In this document: positions 54,859-63,746 of the stretch, piece by piece | Layout of the letters: every line of letters starts with the position of its first letter | Position numbering within the stretch: position 1 is the first letter of the stretch | DNA from: Mycobacterium sp. NS-7484 | GTDB lineage: Bacteria; Actinomycetota; Actinomycetes; Mycobacteriales; Mycobacteriaceae | Direction of reading: 5' to 3' | Length of the DNA: 64,000 bases | NCBI RefSeq assembly: GCF_001953975.1 | Contig: NZ_MBEJ01000062.1 | Location: 1-64,000, forward strand | The notes under the pieces: generated by a model | Databases searched by the model: none | What the model was told of the DNA's origin: nothing | The model's input: the letters and a program-made list of their open reading frames with translations, nothing else | Program-made: the position numbers and the translations under genes

Positions 54859-55674
54859 ATGCGAATTGCCCTGGCGCAGATCGCCACCGGCACGGACCCG
54901 TCGTCGAACCTGACGCTGGTCGACGAGTTCACCCGCCGCGCGGCTGATGACGGCGCCCGGTTGGTGTTGTTCCCCGAGGCCACCATGTGCCGGTTCGGGG
55001 TACCGCTGGGCCCGGTGGCCGAGAAGCTCGACGGCCCCTGGGCGACCGCGGTACGTGAGATCGCCGCGAAGGCCGGTGTCGTCGTGGTGGCCGGGATGTT
55101 CGCTCCCGGAGACGACGGACGGGTGACCAACACCCTGATCGCGACCGGACCCGGTGTGGAGGCGCATTACCACAAGATCCATCTCTACGACGCCTTCGGC
55201 TTCGCCGAATCACGCACGGTGGCACCGGGTTTCGAGCCCGTGACGATCACCGTCGACGGCGCCACGGTGGGCTTGACCACCTGCTACGACATCCGGTTCC
55301 CCGAGCTCTACGTCGAGCTCGCGCGACGCGGCGCACAGTTGATCACCGTGCACGCCTCCTGGGGCGCCGGGCCCGGCAAGCTCGACCAGTGGACCCTGCT
55401 GGCCCGGGCCCGGGCGCTGGACACCACGGGCTTCATCGCCGCGGTGGACCAGGCGTATCCGGGTGACGAGATCGCCAAGGCCGGGCCGACAGGGGTCGGC
55501 GGCAGCCTGGTGGCCTCCCCCACCGGTGAGGTCCTCGCCGCGGCCGGTGCCGAGCCGCAGTTGCTGGTGTCCGACGTCGACCTCGAGGCCGCCAGCGGGG
55601 TCCGCGATGCCATCGCGGTGCTGCAGAACCGCTCACAGTTCGCTCAGTTCGGTAAGGCACAATCGCTGGGGTGA
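54859..55674 (+). CDS. Nitrilase-superfamily carbon-nitrogen hydrolase (Rv0480c-like)
   Basis: A 271-residue amidase of the nitrilase fold with the E40-K106-C142 triad (LVLFPEATM, YHKIHLYD, TTCYDIRFPEL). Related proteins hydrolyse deaminated glutathione or omega-amides; the true substrate is unknown. TAAGCT with a 7-nt gap to ATG 54859 suggests a leaderless start. It overlaps the DUF2993 gene by GTGA. Confidence 0.9.
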   Translation: MRIALAQIATGTDPSSNLTLVDEFTRRAADDGARLVLFPEATMCRFGVPLGPVAEKLDGPWATAVREIAAKAGVVVVAGMFAPGDDGRVTNTLIATGPGVEAHYHKIHLYDAFGFAESRTVAPGFEPVTITVDGATVGLTTCYDIRFPELYVELARRGAQLITVHASWGAGPGKLDQWTLLARARALDTTGFIAAVDQAYPGDEIAKAGPTGVGGSLVASPTGEVLAAAGAEPQLLVSDVDLEAASGVRDAIAVLQNRSQFAQFGKAQSLG

Positions 55675-56573
55675 CCGATCCCTGGGCCCGCCCGTCCGAC
55701 CAGTCCCCGCCCGCACCTCAAGAACCGCCGGCACAGCCGTCGTCGCAGGAGCAGCCGGTCCAGCAGCCCCAGGTGGAGCAGCCCGCACCGGCGCAACCCG
55801 GGCCGCCGGACTCGTCGGCCCTGGCCAAGGTGAAGCGGCTGCTGTCGGACCCGCTCTCGGTGGTCCTGGTCGTGGTGATCGTGGTGGCCCTGGTGGCCGC
55901 CGGAATTCTCGGCGGTGAGCTGTACGCCCGCAGTCGCGCCGACAAGATCGTCGCCTCGATCGTGGAGTGCATCGTCCAGGACGGCGCCAAGGCGTCGTTC
56001 GACCCGCTGCCGCCGTTCCTGCTGCAGCACGTGAGCGGCCACTACACCAACATCAACATCGAGACCGCGGGAAATCAGATCCGCGATGCCAAGGGCATGA
56101 AGGTCAAGCTCGGCATCAAGGACGTCCGCATCAAGGAGACCGCCGACGCCAGTGGCACGGTGGGCTCCCTGGTCGCCGACATCACCTGGAACACCGACGG
56201 CATCCGCCAGACCGTGGCCGACATGGTGAGCCTGCCGTTCGTCGGCTCGGCGATCTCGGATGTGCGGACCAACCCGTCGAACGGGACCATCGAGCTCAAG
56301 GGTCTGCTCGGCACCATCACGGCCAAGCCCACGGTGGTCAACAAGGGCATCTCGCTGCAGATCGTCGATCTGAGTGCCATCGGTCTGTCCTGGCCGCGGG
56401 AGACCCTGCAGCCGATCCTGGACAAGTTCACCGCCCAGATCACCGAGAACTATCCGATGGGAATCCACGCCGACAGCGTGCAGGTGACCGACAGTGGCGT
56501 CGTGGCGAAGTTCTCGACCACGAACGCGGCAATGCCCAAGGGCCAAGAGGACCCCTGCTTCGCGAAGCTCTAG
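55671..56573 (+). CDS. DUF2993 membrane-anchored protein (Rv0479c/LmeA-like)
   Basis: A 300-residue protein. A Pro/Gln-rich cytoplasmic N-terminus (about 1-55) precedes one membrane helix (about 63-86) and an exported DUF2993 domain with a single conserved Cys pair (C100 VECIVQD and C296 EDPCFAKL). LmeA, a DUF2993 protein, acts in lipomannan mannosylation; this protein is a relative, not necessarily with that role. GTG 55671 overlaps the nitrilase-like gene. Confidence 0.82.
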   Translation: MTDPWARPSDQSPPAPQEPPAQPSSQEQPVQQPQVEQPAPAQPGPPDSSALAKVKRLLSDPLSVVLVVVIVVALVAAGILGGELYARSRADKIVASIVECIVQDGAKASFDPLPPFLLQHVSGHYTNINIETAGNQIRDAKGMKVKLGIKDVRIKETADASGTVGSLVADITWNTDGIRQTVADMVSLPFVGSAISDVRTNPSNGTIELKGLLGTITAKPTVVNKGISLQIVDLSAIGLSWPRETLQPILDKFTAQITENYPMGIHADSVQVTDSGVVAKFSTTNAAMPKGQEDPCFAKL

Positions 56574-56592
56574 CTCCGGCTTTTCCGGCGGG

Positions 56593-57003
56593 TCAGAACG
56601 GTTCCTCGGTACCGCCGGGATTGCACCCGGTGGCCAGCATCATCTCGGGGCTGACCTCGGGCCGCCACGGTTCGAGATTCCAGCTGGTCTTGCCCGGCTC
56701 GGCGAGTTCGGCGAAGGTCCAGTGGCACAGGAACTGCTCACGCATTCCGGGAAGGTCGGCGTCCGGCGACAACGCCAGGACCTCGGCCCAGGCCTGATCG
56801 GCCTCGACGGTGGTGCCGGGTTGGCGGGTCAGCGTGCGGGCGGTGTCGGTCGGGTAGACCCGCAGGCTCGACAGGTCACCCCACTTGGCCCATTCGACAT
56901 GGTCGACGTAGACGTGGTCGACGGCGGCTGCGGCCGGAGCGAACGTCAGCGCTGCGCCCAGCACCACACCTGCCGCGCCGAGCGCGGCCAGTGACGAACG
57001 CAT
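56593..57003 (-). CDS. DUF2599 secreted protein (Rv0477-like)
   Basis: A 136-residue exported protein with a signal peptide (MRSSLAALGAAGVVLGAALT, then FAPAAAA, cleavage near 26). The mature part carries DUF2599 (VYVDHVEWAKWGDLSSLRVY) and two cysteines (QFLCHW, ATGCNPGG), probably a disulfide. It corresponds to Rv0477. Function unknown. deoC, which follows in M. tuberculosis, is not between it and the DUF2993 gene. Confidence 0.85.
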   Translation of the reverse strand: MRSSLAALGAAGVVLGAALTFAPAAAAVDHVYVDHVEWAKWGDLSSLRVYPTDTARTLTRQPGTTVEADQAWAEVLALSPDADLPGMREQFLCHWTFAELAEPGKTSWNLEPWRPEVSPEMMLATGCNPGGTEEPF

Positions 57004-57007
57004 CGGT

Positions 57008-57292
57008 TCAGCGCGACTTTCCCTGGATTTCGAGCAGCTTGGGCCGGACATCGACGAGGTAGATACCGGTGGCGCAGGCCGAGATCGCCGCGCCGAAAAC
57101 ACCGCCCAACAACAGCGTCAGGACCACACCCACGCCCAGGATGACCAACCACACCGGCTTGGTCAGCTTGCCGGTGGCCGTGTAGGCGTCCGGACGCTGC
57201 ATCGCCGCATGCACGAAGGCGTAAACACCTACGAGAGCGACCAAGTACGTGAGCGCTGAAAGAATGACGCCCGCAAGGTTGGCAAGTTGCAC
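57008..57292 (-). CDS. DUF2516 membrane protein (Rv0476-like)
   Basis: A 94-residue protein with two membrane helices (about 8-28 and 46-66) and a short cytoplasmic tail ([14 protein letters not shown]). Fits DUF2516 and the Rv0476 position, 75 bp downstream of hbhA. Function unknown. Confidence 0.82.
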   Translation of the reverse strand: MQLANLAGVILSALTYLVALVGVYAFVHAAMQRPDAYTATGKLTKPVWLVILGVGVVLTLLLGGVFGAAISACATGIYLVDVRPKLLEIQGKSR

Positions 57293-57366
57293 CTCACCAG
57301 CCTATGCGGGCGTCATCTCAGCGTCGACCGACAGGGCCCCACACCCCTGCCGGCCGGCGCACTGAC

Positions 57367-57993
57367 TTACTTCTGGGTGACCTTCTTGGCCGGGGCCTTC
57401 TTCGCCGGAGCCTTCTTGGCCGGGGCGGCCTTCTTGGCGGCCGGGGCGGCGGCCTTCTTGGCCGGCGCCGGGGCCGGAGCAGCCTTCTTCTCGGGAGCGG
57501 ACTTCTTCGGCAGCTCCACGCCCACCAGCTTGGCGGCACGCTCACCGACGGCGCGGGTCTGCGAGGCCACGGTGCCCAGTGCGTCCTGGGTCAGCTCGGT
57601 GACCTGGTCGGTGTAGCCCTCGACCCGGTTGGCGGCTTCCTCGATGGCCGGCTGGTTGCGCAGGCGCTCCAGCGCCGCCTCGCCGCGCTCGACGAGCTTG
57701 TTGTAGGTGGCGGTGGCCTGATCGGCGTAGCCCTCGGCGGCCTTGCGCAGCTCCTCGGAGGTGAACTTGTCGCGCAGCTCCTCGAACTGGGTGGGCAGGT
57801 CTTCCTGCAGCTTGTTCAGCCGGGCGCGGCCTTCCTCGACGCGGCCCTGGGCGTCGGTGCGCGCATCCTCGGCCCGCTCACGCAGGCTGGCGACGATCTC
57901 GTTGACCGTGGCCAGGGCCAGGTCGGCGGCGCCGACTGCGGCGAGCAGCGGGGCCTTGAGGTCTTCGATGGTGGGCTGGTTCTTCTCGGTCAT
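57367..57993 (-). CDS. hbhA: Heparin-binding hemagglutinin HbhA
   Basis: A 208-residue surface adhesin. A short hydrophobic N-terminus, a long coiled coil (about 30-150), and a Lys/Ala/Pro-rich C-terminal tail with [19 protein letters not shown] repeats, which binds sulfated glycans. The tail is shorter or differently spaced than in M. tuberculosis. It forms a pair with the HTH gene upstream. An open frame on the plus strand over it is a composition artefact. Confidence 0.93.
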   Translation of the reverse strand: MTEKNQPTIEDLKAPLLAAVGAADLALATVNEIVASLRERAEDARTDAQGRVEEGRARLNKLQEDLPTQFEELRDKFTSEELRKAAEGYADQATATYNKLVERGEAALERLRNQPAIEEAANRVEGYTDQVTELTQDALGTVASQTRAVGERAAKLVGVELPKKSAPEKKAAPAPAPAKKAAAPAAKKAAPAKKAPAKKAPAKKVTQK

Positions 57994-58054
57994 GCGAGTT
58001 CCTTTCTGATTGGTCTGTTTTCGTCTGAGTGGTTATCGGGAAGGACGTGGGGTG

Positions 58055-58459
58055 TCAGTCAGTCGGCTCAGTTGTCGGCTCCTCACCTGCGTCGGCTTCG
58101 TTCTGCTGGCGAAACGAGGTGTAGATGTCGAGCAGCACCTGCTTCTGCCGCTCGGTGATCCCCGCATCGTTGACGATGGCGTCGCGGACCTCGCTGGGCT
58201 CACTGGGTTCCAAGATCCCGGCGCGCACATAGAGCACTTCCGCGGACACCCGCAGCGCCTTCGCGATCTGGTTGAGCACGTCGGCTGAGGGTTTGCGCAA
58301 TCCCCGTTCGATCTGACTCAGGTAGGGATTGCTGACGCCGGCCTTTTCGGCCAGCTGCCGAACAGATACCTGTGCCGCCTCACGCTGGGCACGGATGAAG
58401 CTCCCGATGTCCTGCGCAGCGTTGGAGACGACAGCAGCGAGATTCTCGTCTTGCGCCAT
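58055..58459 (-). CDS. XRE-family regulator upstream of hbhA (Rv0474-like)
   Basis: A 134-residue protein. The helix-turn-helix is VRQLAEKAGVSNPYLSQIER at about 33-52, classical Cro/CI type, followed by a helical dimer segment (ITERQKQVLLDIYTSFRQ). ATG 58459 has GAGGGG about 6 nt upstream. A GCTAAC/GTTAGC inverted repeat lies 59-84 bp upstream and may be its operator. It lies 61 bp before hbhA and probably controls it. Confidence 0.87.
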   Translation of the reverse strand: MAQDENLAAVVSNAAQDIGSFIRAQREAAQVSVRQLAEKAGVSNPYLSQIERGLRKPSADVLNQIAKALRVSAEVLYVRAGILEPSEPSEVRDAIVNDAGITERQKQVLLDIYTSFRQQNEADAGEEPTTEPTD

Positions 58460-58517
58460 GTCATTCCCCTCGTAGCCCGGGTATCCGTTAACGACAATTT
58501 TCACGCTACGACGGGGT

Positions 58518-58543
58518 GCTAACTTTTGCAAGCACTAGTTAGC
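58518..58543. promoter_or_regulatory. Candidate operator of the XRE regulator
   Basis: GCTAAC (58518-58523) and GTTAGC (58538-58543) form a perfect 6-bp inverted repeat with 14 bp between, in the upstream region of the XRE gene and near the 3' end of the DUF445 gene. Confidence 0.4.
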
Positions 58544-58548
58544 GCAGG

Positions 58549-59877
58549 TCAGAAGAGTAGTTGCGCTATCGAATAGATGACCAGACCCGCCAGTGACCCC
58601 ACCACGGTGCCGTTGATCCGGATGAACTGCAGGTCACGACCCACGTGGAGCTCGATCCGCCGGCTGGCCTCGTCGGCGTCCCAGCGTTCGATGGTCTCGG
58701 TGATGATCGCTGTGATCTCCGTCCCATACTCGCCCACCAAGTGTTTCGCACCGCGGATGATCCAGCTGTCGACCTTGTCCCGCAGCTCGGCGTCGTCGCG
58801 CAACGACTCCCCGATGCGCATCACCGAATCGGCGATCCGGGTGCGCAGCGCCGAGGACGGGTCGTCCACCGATTCCAGGATGATCCGCTTGGCCGCCGCC
58901 CAGGCCGTCTCCGCGGCCCGGGCCACCTCGTCGCGACCCATGAGTTGTTCCTTGACGTTCTCGGCCCGCTGGATCGTCGCCTCGTCGTGCTGCAGGTCGT
59001 CGGCGAACTCGAACAGGAACCTCGTCGCCGAACGGCGCAGCTCGTGCTCGGGATTACGGCGCACCTTGTCGGTGAAATCCATCAGCTCGCGGTGGATGCG
59101 GTCGCCGACGAGATGATCCACCCAACGCGGCGACCACGTCGGCGAATCCCGCTCGATCACCCGCTCGATGACCTCACCGGCGTTCAGCGACCACTGGAAG
59201 GCCCGGTCACACAGCAGCTGGATCAACGCCTCCTGCCGGCCCTCCTGCAGCAGCGTCGAGAGCACCCGGCCGATGGGCGGACCCCACTTGGGCTCGGCGA
59301 TGCGCTTGACGATCATCCGGTCGAGGACATGCTGAACGTCCTCGTCGCGCAGCATCTCCACCCCGACGCGCAGCACCGTGGACGCCTCGGCGGCCACCCG
59401 CTCGGCGTGCGGACGGTCAGACAGCCACTTGCCGAGCCGGCCCGCCACCTGCGCGTCACGCAGTTTGGTGGCGATCACCTCCGGGGACATGAAGTTCTCC
59501 CGGACGAACGTGCCCAGCCCCTCCCCCAGCTGGTCTTTCTTGCGCTTGATGATGGCGGTGTGCGGGATCGGCAGACCGAGGGGGTGTTTGAACAACGCCG
59601 TCACGGCGAACCAGTCCGCCAGGGCACCGACCATGCCGGCCTCGGCCGCGGCCCGCACATATCCCACCCAACCACCGGCGCCGCGGGACTGCGCCCAGGT
59701 GCAGAGCAGGAAGATCACGGTGGCCCCGAGCAGGAAACTCAGCGCCACCAGCTTCATGCGCCGCAAAGCCCGGAGCCGTTCGGCGTCGGCGGCACTGTCC
59801 GCCCCGGCCAGCGTCTCGGCAAAACTGGGCCGCGGGGAAGGCAACGCGCGCAAACCGGCGTCCGATCGATGTGCCAC
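58549..59877 (-). CDS. DUF445 membrane protein (Rv0473-like)
   Basis: A 442-residue DUF445 protein: one N-terminal membrane helix (LVALSFLLGATVIFLLCTWA), a long helical soluble domain and a C-terminal helix (GTVVGSLAGLVIYSIAQLLF). The start is uncertain: GTG 59877 leaves the clear MAHRSDAGLRALP-type N-terminus; ATG 59916 would add 13 residues. Function unknown. It diverges from a TetR gene. Confidence 0.82.
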   Translation of the reverse strand: MAHRSDAGLRALPSPRPSFAETLAGADSAADAERLRALRRMKLVALSFLLGATVIFLLCTWAQSRGAGGWVGYVRAAAEAGMVGALADWFAVTALFKHPLGLPIPHTAIIKRKKDQLGEGLGTFVRENFMSPEVIATKLRDAQVAGRLGKWLSDRPHAERVAAEASTVLRVGVEMLRDEDVQHVLDRMIVKRIAEPKWGPPIGRVLSTLLQEGRQEALIQLLCDRAFQWSLNAGEVIERVIERDSPTWSPRWVDHLVGDRIHRELMDFTDKVRRNPEHELRRSATRFLFEFADDLQHDEATIQRAENVKEQLMGRDEVARAAETAWAAAKRIILESVDDPSSALRTRIADSVMRIGESLRDDAELRDKVDSWIIRGAKHLVGEYGTEITAIITETIERWDADEASRRIELHVGRDLQFIRINGTVVGSLAGLVIYSIAQLLF

Positions 59878-59983
59878 GTATCCATCATCCACAACTGCGC
59901 CGATTCGGCGTCGCACCCACAGGTCCGCAGCCCCCGATCCGCCGTACTATTAAGCGGAACTAGGGAATGGGATTACTGCGACT

Positions 59984-60685
59984 GTGGCACAGCAGACTCC
60001 GGTGACGGTGAAAACCGACGGACGAAAGCGGCGCTGGCACCAGCACAAGGTGGAGCGCCGTAATGAACTCGTAGACGGCACCCTCGAGGCGATCCGGCGC
60101 CGAGGCAGCAATGTCAGCATGGACGAAATCGCCGCGGAGATCGGCGTCTCCAAGACCGTGCTCTACCGGTACTTCGTCGACAAGAACGACCTGACCACCG
60201 CAGTCATGATGCGGTTCGCCCAGACCACGTTGATCCCGAACATGGCCGCGGCTCTGTCGTCGAACCTCGACGGGTTCGACCTGACCCGCGAAATCATCAA
60301 GGTCTACGTCGAAACCGTTGCCGCCGAGCCGGAACCGTATCGCTTCGTGATGGCGAACAACTCCGCCAGCAAGAGCAAGGCGGTCGCCGACTCCGAGCAG
60401 ATCATCGCTCGCATGCTGGCCGTGATGCTGCGTCGGCGGATGGCGCAGGTCGGCATGGACACCCGGGGCGCCGAAGCGTGGGCATTTCACACCGTCGGCG
60501 GGGTCCAACTGGCCACCCACTCGTGGATGTCGAATCCGCGCATGAGCACCGACGATCTGATCGATTACCTGACCATGCTGTCCTGGAACGCGTTGTGCGG
60601 CATCGTCGAAGTCGGCGGCTCGCTGGAGAAGTTCAACTCGCAGCCACACCCATCTCCGGTATTGCCGCGTCAACTGCTTGACTGA
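59984..60685 (+). CDS. TetR-family regulator (Rv0472c-like)
   Basis: A 233-residue TetR protein with HTH SMDEIAAEIGVSKTVLYRYF (about 45-64) after a basic N-terminus (GRKRRWHQHKVERR). It corresponds to Rv0472c, the regulator next to pcaA in M. tuberculosis, with a C-terminal domain typical of fatty-acyl or lipid ligands. GTG 59984 is assumed. It overlaps the ppk2 reading frame only if ppk2 uses an earlier TTG. Confidence 0.87.
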   Translation: MAQQTPVTVKTDGRKRRWHQHKVERRNELVDGTLEAIRRRGSNVSMDEIAAEIGVSKTVLYRYFVDKNDLTTAVMMRFAQTTLIPNMAAALSSNLDGFDLTREIIKVYVETVAAEPEPYRFVMANNSASKSKAVADSEQIIARMLAVMLRRRMAQVGMDTRGAEAWAFHTVGGVQLATHSWMSNPRMSTDDLIDYLTMLSWNALCGIVEVGGSLEKFNSQPHPSPVLPRQLLD

Positions 60686-60689
60686 ACGG

Positions 60690-61556
60690 GTGAGCAAGGA
60701 CGATCTGCCTACCCTGTGGACCCACGAACCACGCGAACACCTGATATTCCGCCCCGGAGACAAAGTCGCGCACATCGACACCAACAGCACACCGGGATTT
60801 CGCGGAACCAAGAGCGATGCGCCCACCCTGCAGACCGAACGCAATCTGCGGCTGGCGTCGCTACAGGAGATGCTCTACGCCCGGTCCAAAAGTGGTGACG
60901 ACAACCGCTCGGTTCTGCTGATCCTGCAGGGCATGGACACCGCCGGCAAGGGCGGAATCGTGAAACACGTTGTGGGCGCGGCAAATCCGCAGGGGGTTCG
61001 ATACACCAGCTTCGGCAAACCGTCCGAGGAAGAACGCGCCCACCACTACCTGTGGCGGATTCGCAACGCCCTTCCCCCGGCCGGTCACATCGGGGTGTTC
61101 GACCGCTCGCACTACGAGGACGTGCTCGTCGTGCGCGTCCACAACCTGGTGCCACCGGACGTCTGGGGCGCCCGCTACGACGAGATCAACGCCTTCGAAC
61201 GCGAGTTGGTCGATGCCGGCACCACATTGGTGAAGGTCGCGATGTTCGTCTCGCTGGCCGAACAGAAGGACCGCCTGGCCGAGCGGCTGGAACGGCCGGA
61301 CAAGTATTGGAAATACAACCCGGCCGACATCGACGAACGCCTGCTGTGGCCCAAATACCAAGAGGCCTACCAGGCCATGCTGGACAAGACCTCCACCGAC
61401 TATGCACCGTGGCACATCGTGCCGTGCGACAAGAAGTGGTACAGCCGGCTGGCCATCACCGAACTGCTCATCGAAGCCCTCAAGGGCCTCAACATGTCAT
61501 GGCCGCCACCGGACTTCGACGTCGAGGTGGAGAAGAAGCGGTTGGCTGGCGCCTGA
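60690..61556 (+). CDS. ppk2: Polyphosphate kinase 2
   Basis: A 288-residue PPK2 of class I type. Walker A is GMDTAGKGGIV and Walker B is FDRSHYEDVLVVRV; the lid segment WKYNPADIDERLLWPKYQEA is typical. It phosphorylates ADP or GDP from polyphosphate. GTG 60690 (MSKDDLPTLW) was chosen because an upstream TTG would overlap the TetR stop; no good ribosome site is seen. Two hairpins follow. Confidence 0.92.
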   Translation: MSKDDLPTLWTHEPREHLIFRPGDKVAHIDTNSTPGFRGTKSDAPTLQTERNLRLASLQEMLYARSKSGDDNRSVLLILQGMDTAGKGGIVKHVVGAANPQGVRYTSFGKPSEEERAHHYLWRIRNALPPAGHIGVFDRSHYEDVLVVRVHNLVPPDVWGARYDEINAFERELVDAGTTLVKVAMFVSLAEQKDRLAERLERPDKYWKYNPADIDERLLWPKYQEAYQAMLDKTSTDYAPWHIVPCDKKWYSRLAITELLIEALKGLNMSWPPPDFDVEVEKKRLAGA

Positions 61557-61585
61557 TTTCTCTGGTCGTGCGTCGAGATTGAGCC

Positions 61586-61617
61586 CAGGGACAGGAATCG
61601 TGCGGGTCCTGTCCCTG
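61586..61617 (+). terminator. Hairpin 1 after ppk2
   Basis: CAGGGACAGGA (61586-61596) pairs perfectly with TCCTGTCCCTG (61607-61617), loop of 10. It lies 29 bp past the ppk2 stop. Confidence 0.55.
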
Positions 61618-61644
61618 TGTGCAATTTCGGTGCGCCAAGCACAC

Positions 61645-61678
61645 AAAACTGCCCCCGACAGACGTCGGGGGCAGTTTT
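61645..61678. terminator. Strong bidirectional terminator between ppk2 and the cyclopropane synthase
   Basis: AAAACTGCCCCCGAC (61645-61659) and GTCGGGGGCAGTTTT (61664-61678) form a perfect 15-bp stem with a 4-base loop, a T-run on the plus side and an A-run on the other. This is a classical intrinsic terminator for both convergent genes. Confidence 0.85.
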
Positions 61679-61686
61679 TGGAAAAA

Positions 61687-62628
<942 letters not shown>

Positions 62629-62669
62629 TCACGCAGACTCGTTTGAGTGAGCCAGCAGGCCCTACTGTG

Positions 62670-62680
62670 GCTAGACTAGC
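62670..62680. promoter_or_regulatory. Short palindrome upstream of the cyclopropane synthase
   Basis: GCTAG-A-CTAGC is a perfect 11-bp palindrome in the 162-bp gap between fadB2 and the cyclopropane synthase gene. It could be a regulator site, for example for the TetR nearby; this is a guess. Confidence 0.3.
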
Positions 62681-62724
62681 TAAGCCTCGGCCAGAGTGCC
62701 AGCGCGGGTTGCGTCATGACGTGC

Positions 62725-63585
62725 TCAGTACTTGTAGAAGCCCTGGCCCGATTTTTTGCCGAGCTGCCCGGCTTCGACCATCCGCAACAACAGCGGCGGT
62801 GCGGCGTACAAAGGCTCTTTGAACTCGTCAAACATCTTGTCGGCGATGAGTTTGAGGGTGTCCAGACCAACCAGGTCGGACAACCGCAGTGGGCCCATCG
62901 GATGTGAAAGCCCCGCCACGATCGCCTTGTCGACATCGTCAATTGTGGCAAACCCACCCTCGACCATCCGGATGGCCGACAACAGGTACGGCACCAGCAA
63001 CGCATTGACCACGAAACCGGACCGGTCAGAACAACGCACGACCTGTTTTCCGAGGACCGTCCCGGCGAATTCCTCGACGCGCTCGGCGGCGGCATCTGCG
63101 GTCACCAGAGTGCTGACCAATTCGACCAACGGCAACACCGGAACCGGGTTGAAGAAGTGCAGACCGAGAACCCTGTGAGGATTCTGGGTAGCTGCTGCCA
63201 GTTTCATGATCGGGATGCTGGAGGTGTTGGAGGCCAGCACCGCATCGGGGTCGGTGATGACGCTGTCCAGCTCGGCGAAGATCTTGGCCTTGACGTTCTC
63301 GTCCTCGATGACGGCCTCGATGACCAGCTGACGGTCGGCGAGATCGGCGAGCGTCGTGGTGAAGTTCAGCTTGGCCAGCGCGGCGTCCTTCTCGCGCTCG
63401 GTGACCTTGCCGGCGCTGACTGCGCGCTCGAGCGACTTGGTGATGCGGTTGCGGCCGGCGGTGACCAGCGCGTCGTTGGTCTCGAACACCAGCACGTCGA
63501 CGCCCGCGCGGGCCGACACCTCGGCGATACCCGCGCCCATCTGGCCGGCGCCGATCACGCCTACTCGTTTAATTTGATTGCTCAC
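62725..63585 (-). CDS. fadB2: 3-hydroxybutyryl-CoA dehydrogenase FadB2
   Basis: A 286-residue NAD-dependent 3-hydroxyacyl-CoA dehydrogenase. VGVIGAGQMGAGIAEVSA is the dinucleotide fold, the catalytic His is in LGLHFFNPVPVLPLVE, and the C-terminal domain follows. It converts 3-hydroxybutyryl-CoA to acetoacetyl-CoA. GTG 63585 gives the 286 residues I recall for Rv0468. aceA lies upstream on the same strand. Confidence 0.93.
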   Translation of the reverse strand: MSNQIKRVGVIGAGQMGAGIAEVSARAGVDVLVFETNDALVTAGRNRITKSLERAVSAGKVTEREKDAALAKLNFTTTLADLADRQLVIEAVIEDENVKAKIFAELDSVITDPDAVLASNTSSIPIMKLAAATQNPHRVLGLHFFNPVPVLPLVELVSTLVTADAAAERVEEFAGTVLGKQVVRCSDRSGFVVNALLVPYLLSAIRMVEGGFATIDDVDKAIVAGLSHPMGPLRLSDLVGLDTLKLIADKMFDEFKEPLYAAPPLLLRMVEAGQLGKKSGQGFYKY

Positions 63586-63606
63586 GGCTTCTCTTTCTAT
63601 ACGCAG

Positions 63607-63641
63607 ACAGGCCCCGCCCAAAACCTCTGGGCGGGGCCTGT
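63607..63641. terminator. Terminator-like hairpin between aceA and fadB2
   Basis: ACAGGCCCCGCCCA (63607-63620) and TGGGCGGGGCCTGT (63628-63641) are a perfect 14-bp stem with a 7-base loop. On the minus strand it follows aceA and copy C of the palindromic repeat and precedes fadB2. Confidence 0.7.
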
Positions 63642-63663
63642 GCGGTTACGTGTGATTTCTCTC

Positions 63664-63725
63664 CGCGAGCAGACGTAAACCGGGCATTTTCGCGGGGAAA
63701 ATGTACGGGTTTACGTCTGCTCGGC
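63664..63725. repeat. REP-like palindromic element, copy C
   Basis: CGAGCAGACGTAAACC (63666-63681) and GGTTTACGTCTGCTCG (63708-63723) pair perfectly, with an inner CATTTT/AAAATG partial stem. It lies 21 bp after the aceA stop. Confidence 0.85.
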
Positions 63726-63746
63726 GAGAAGGGCTCTCCGCAGGGC

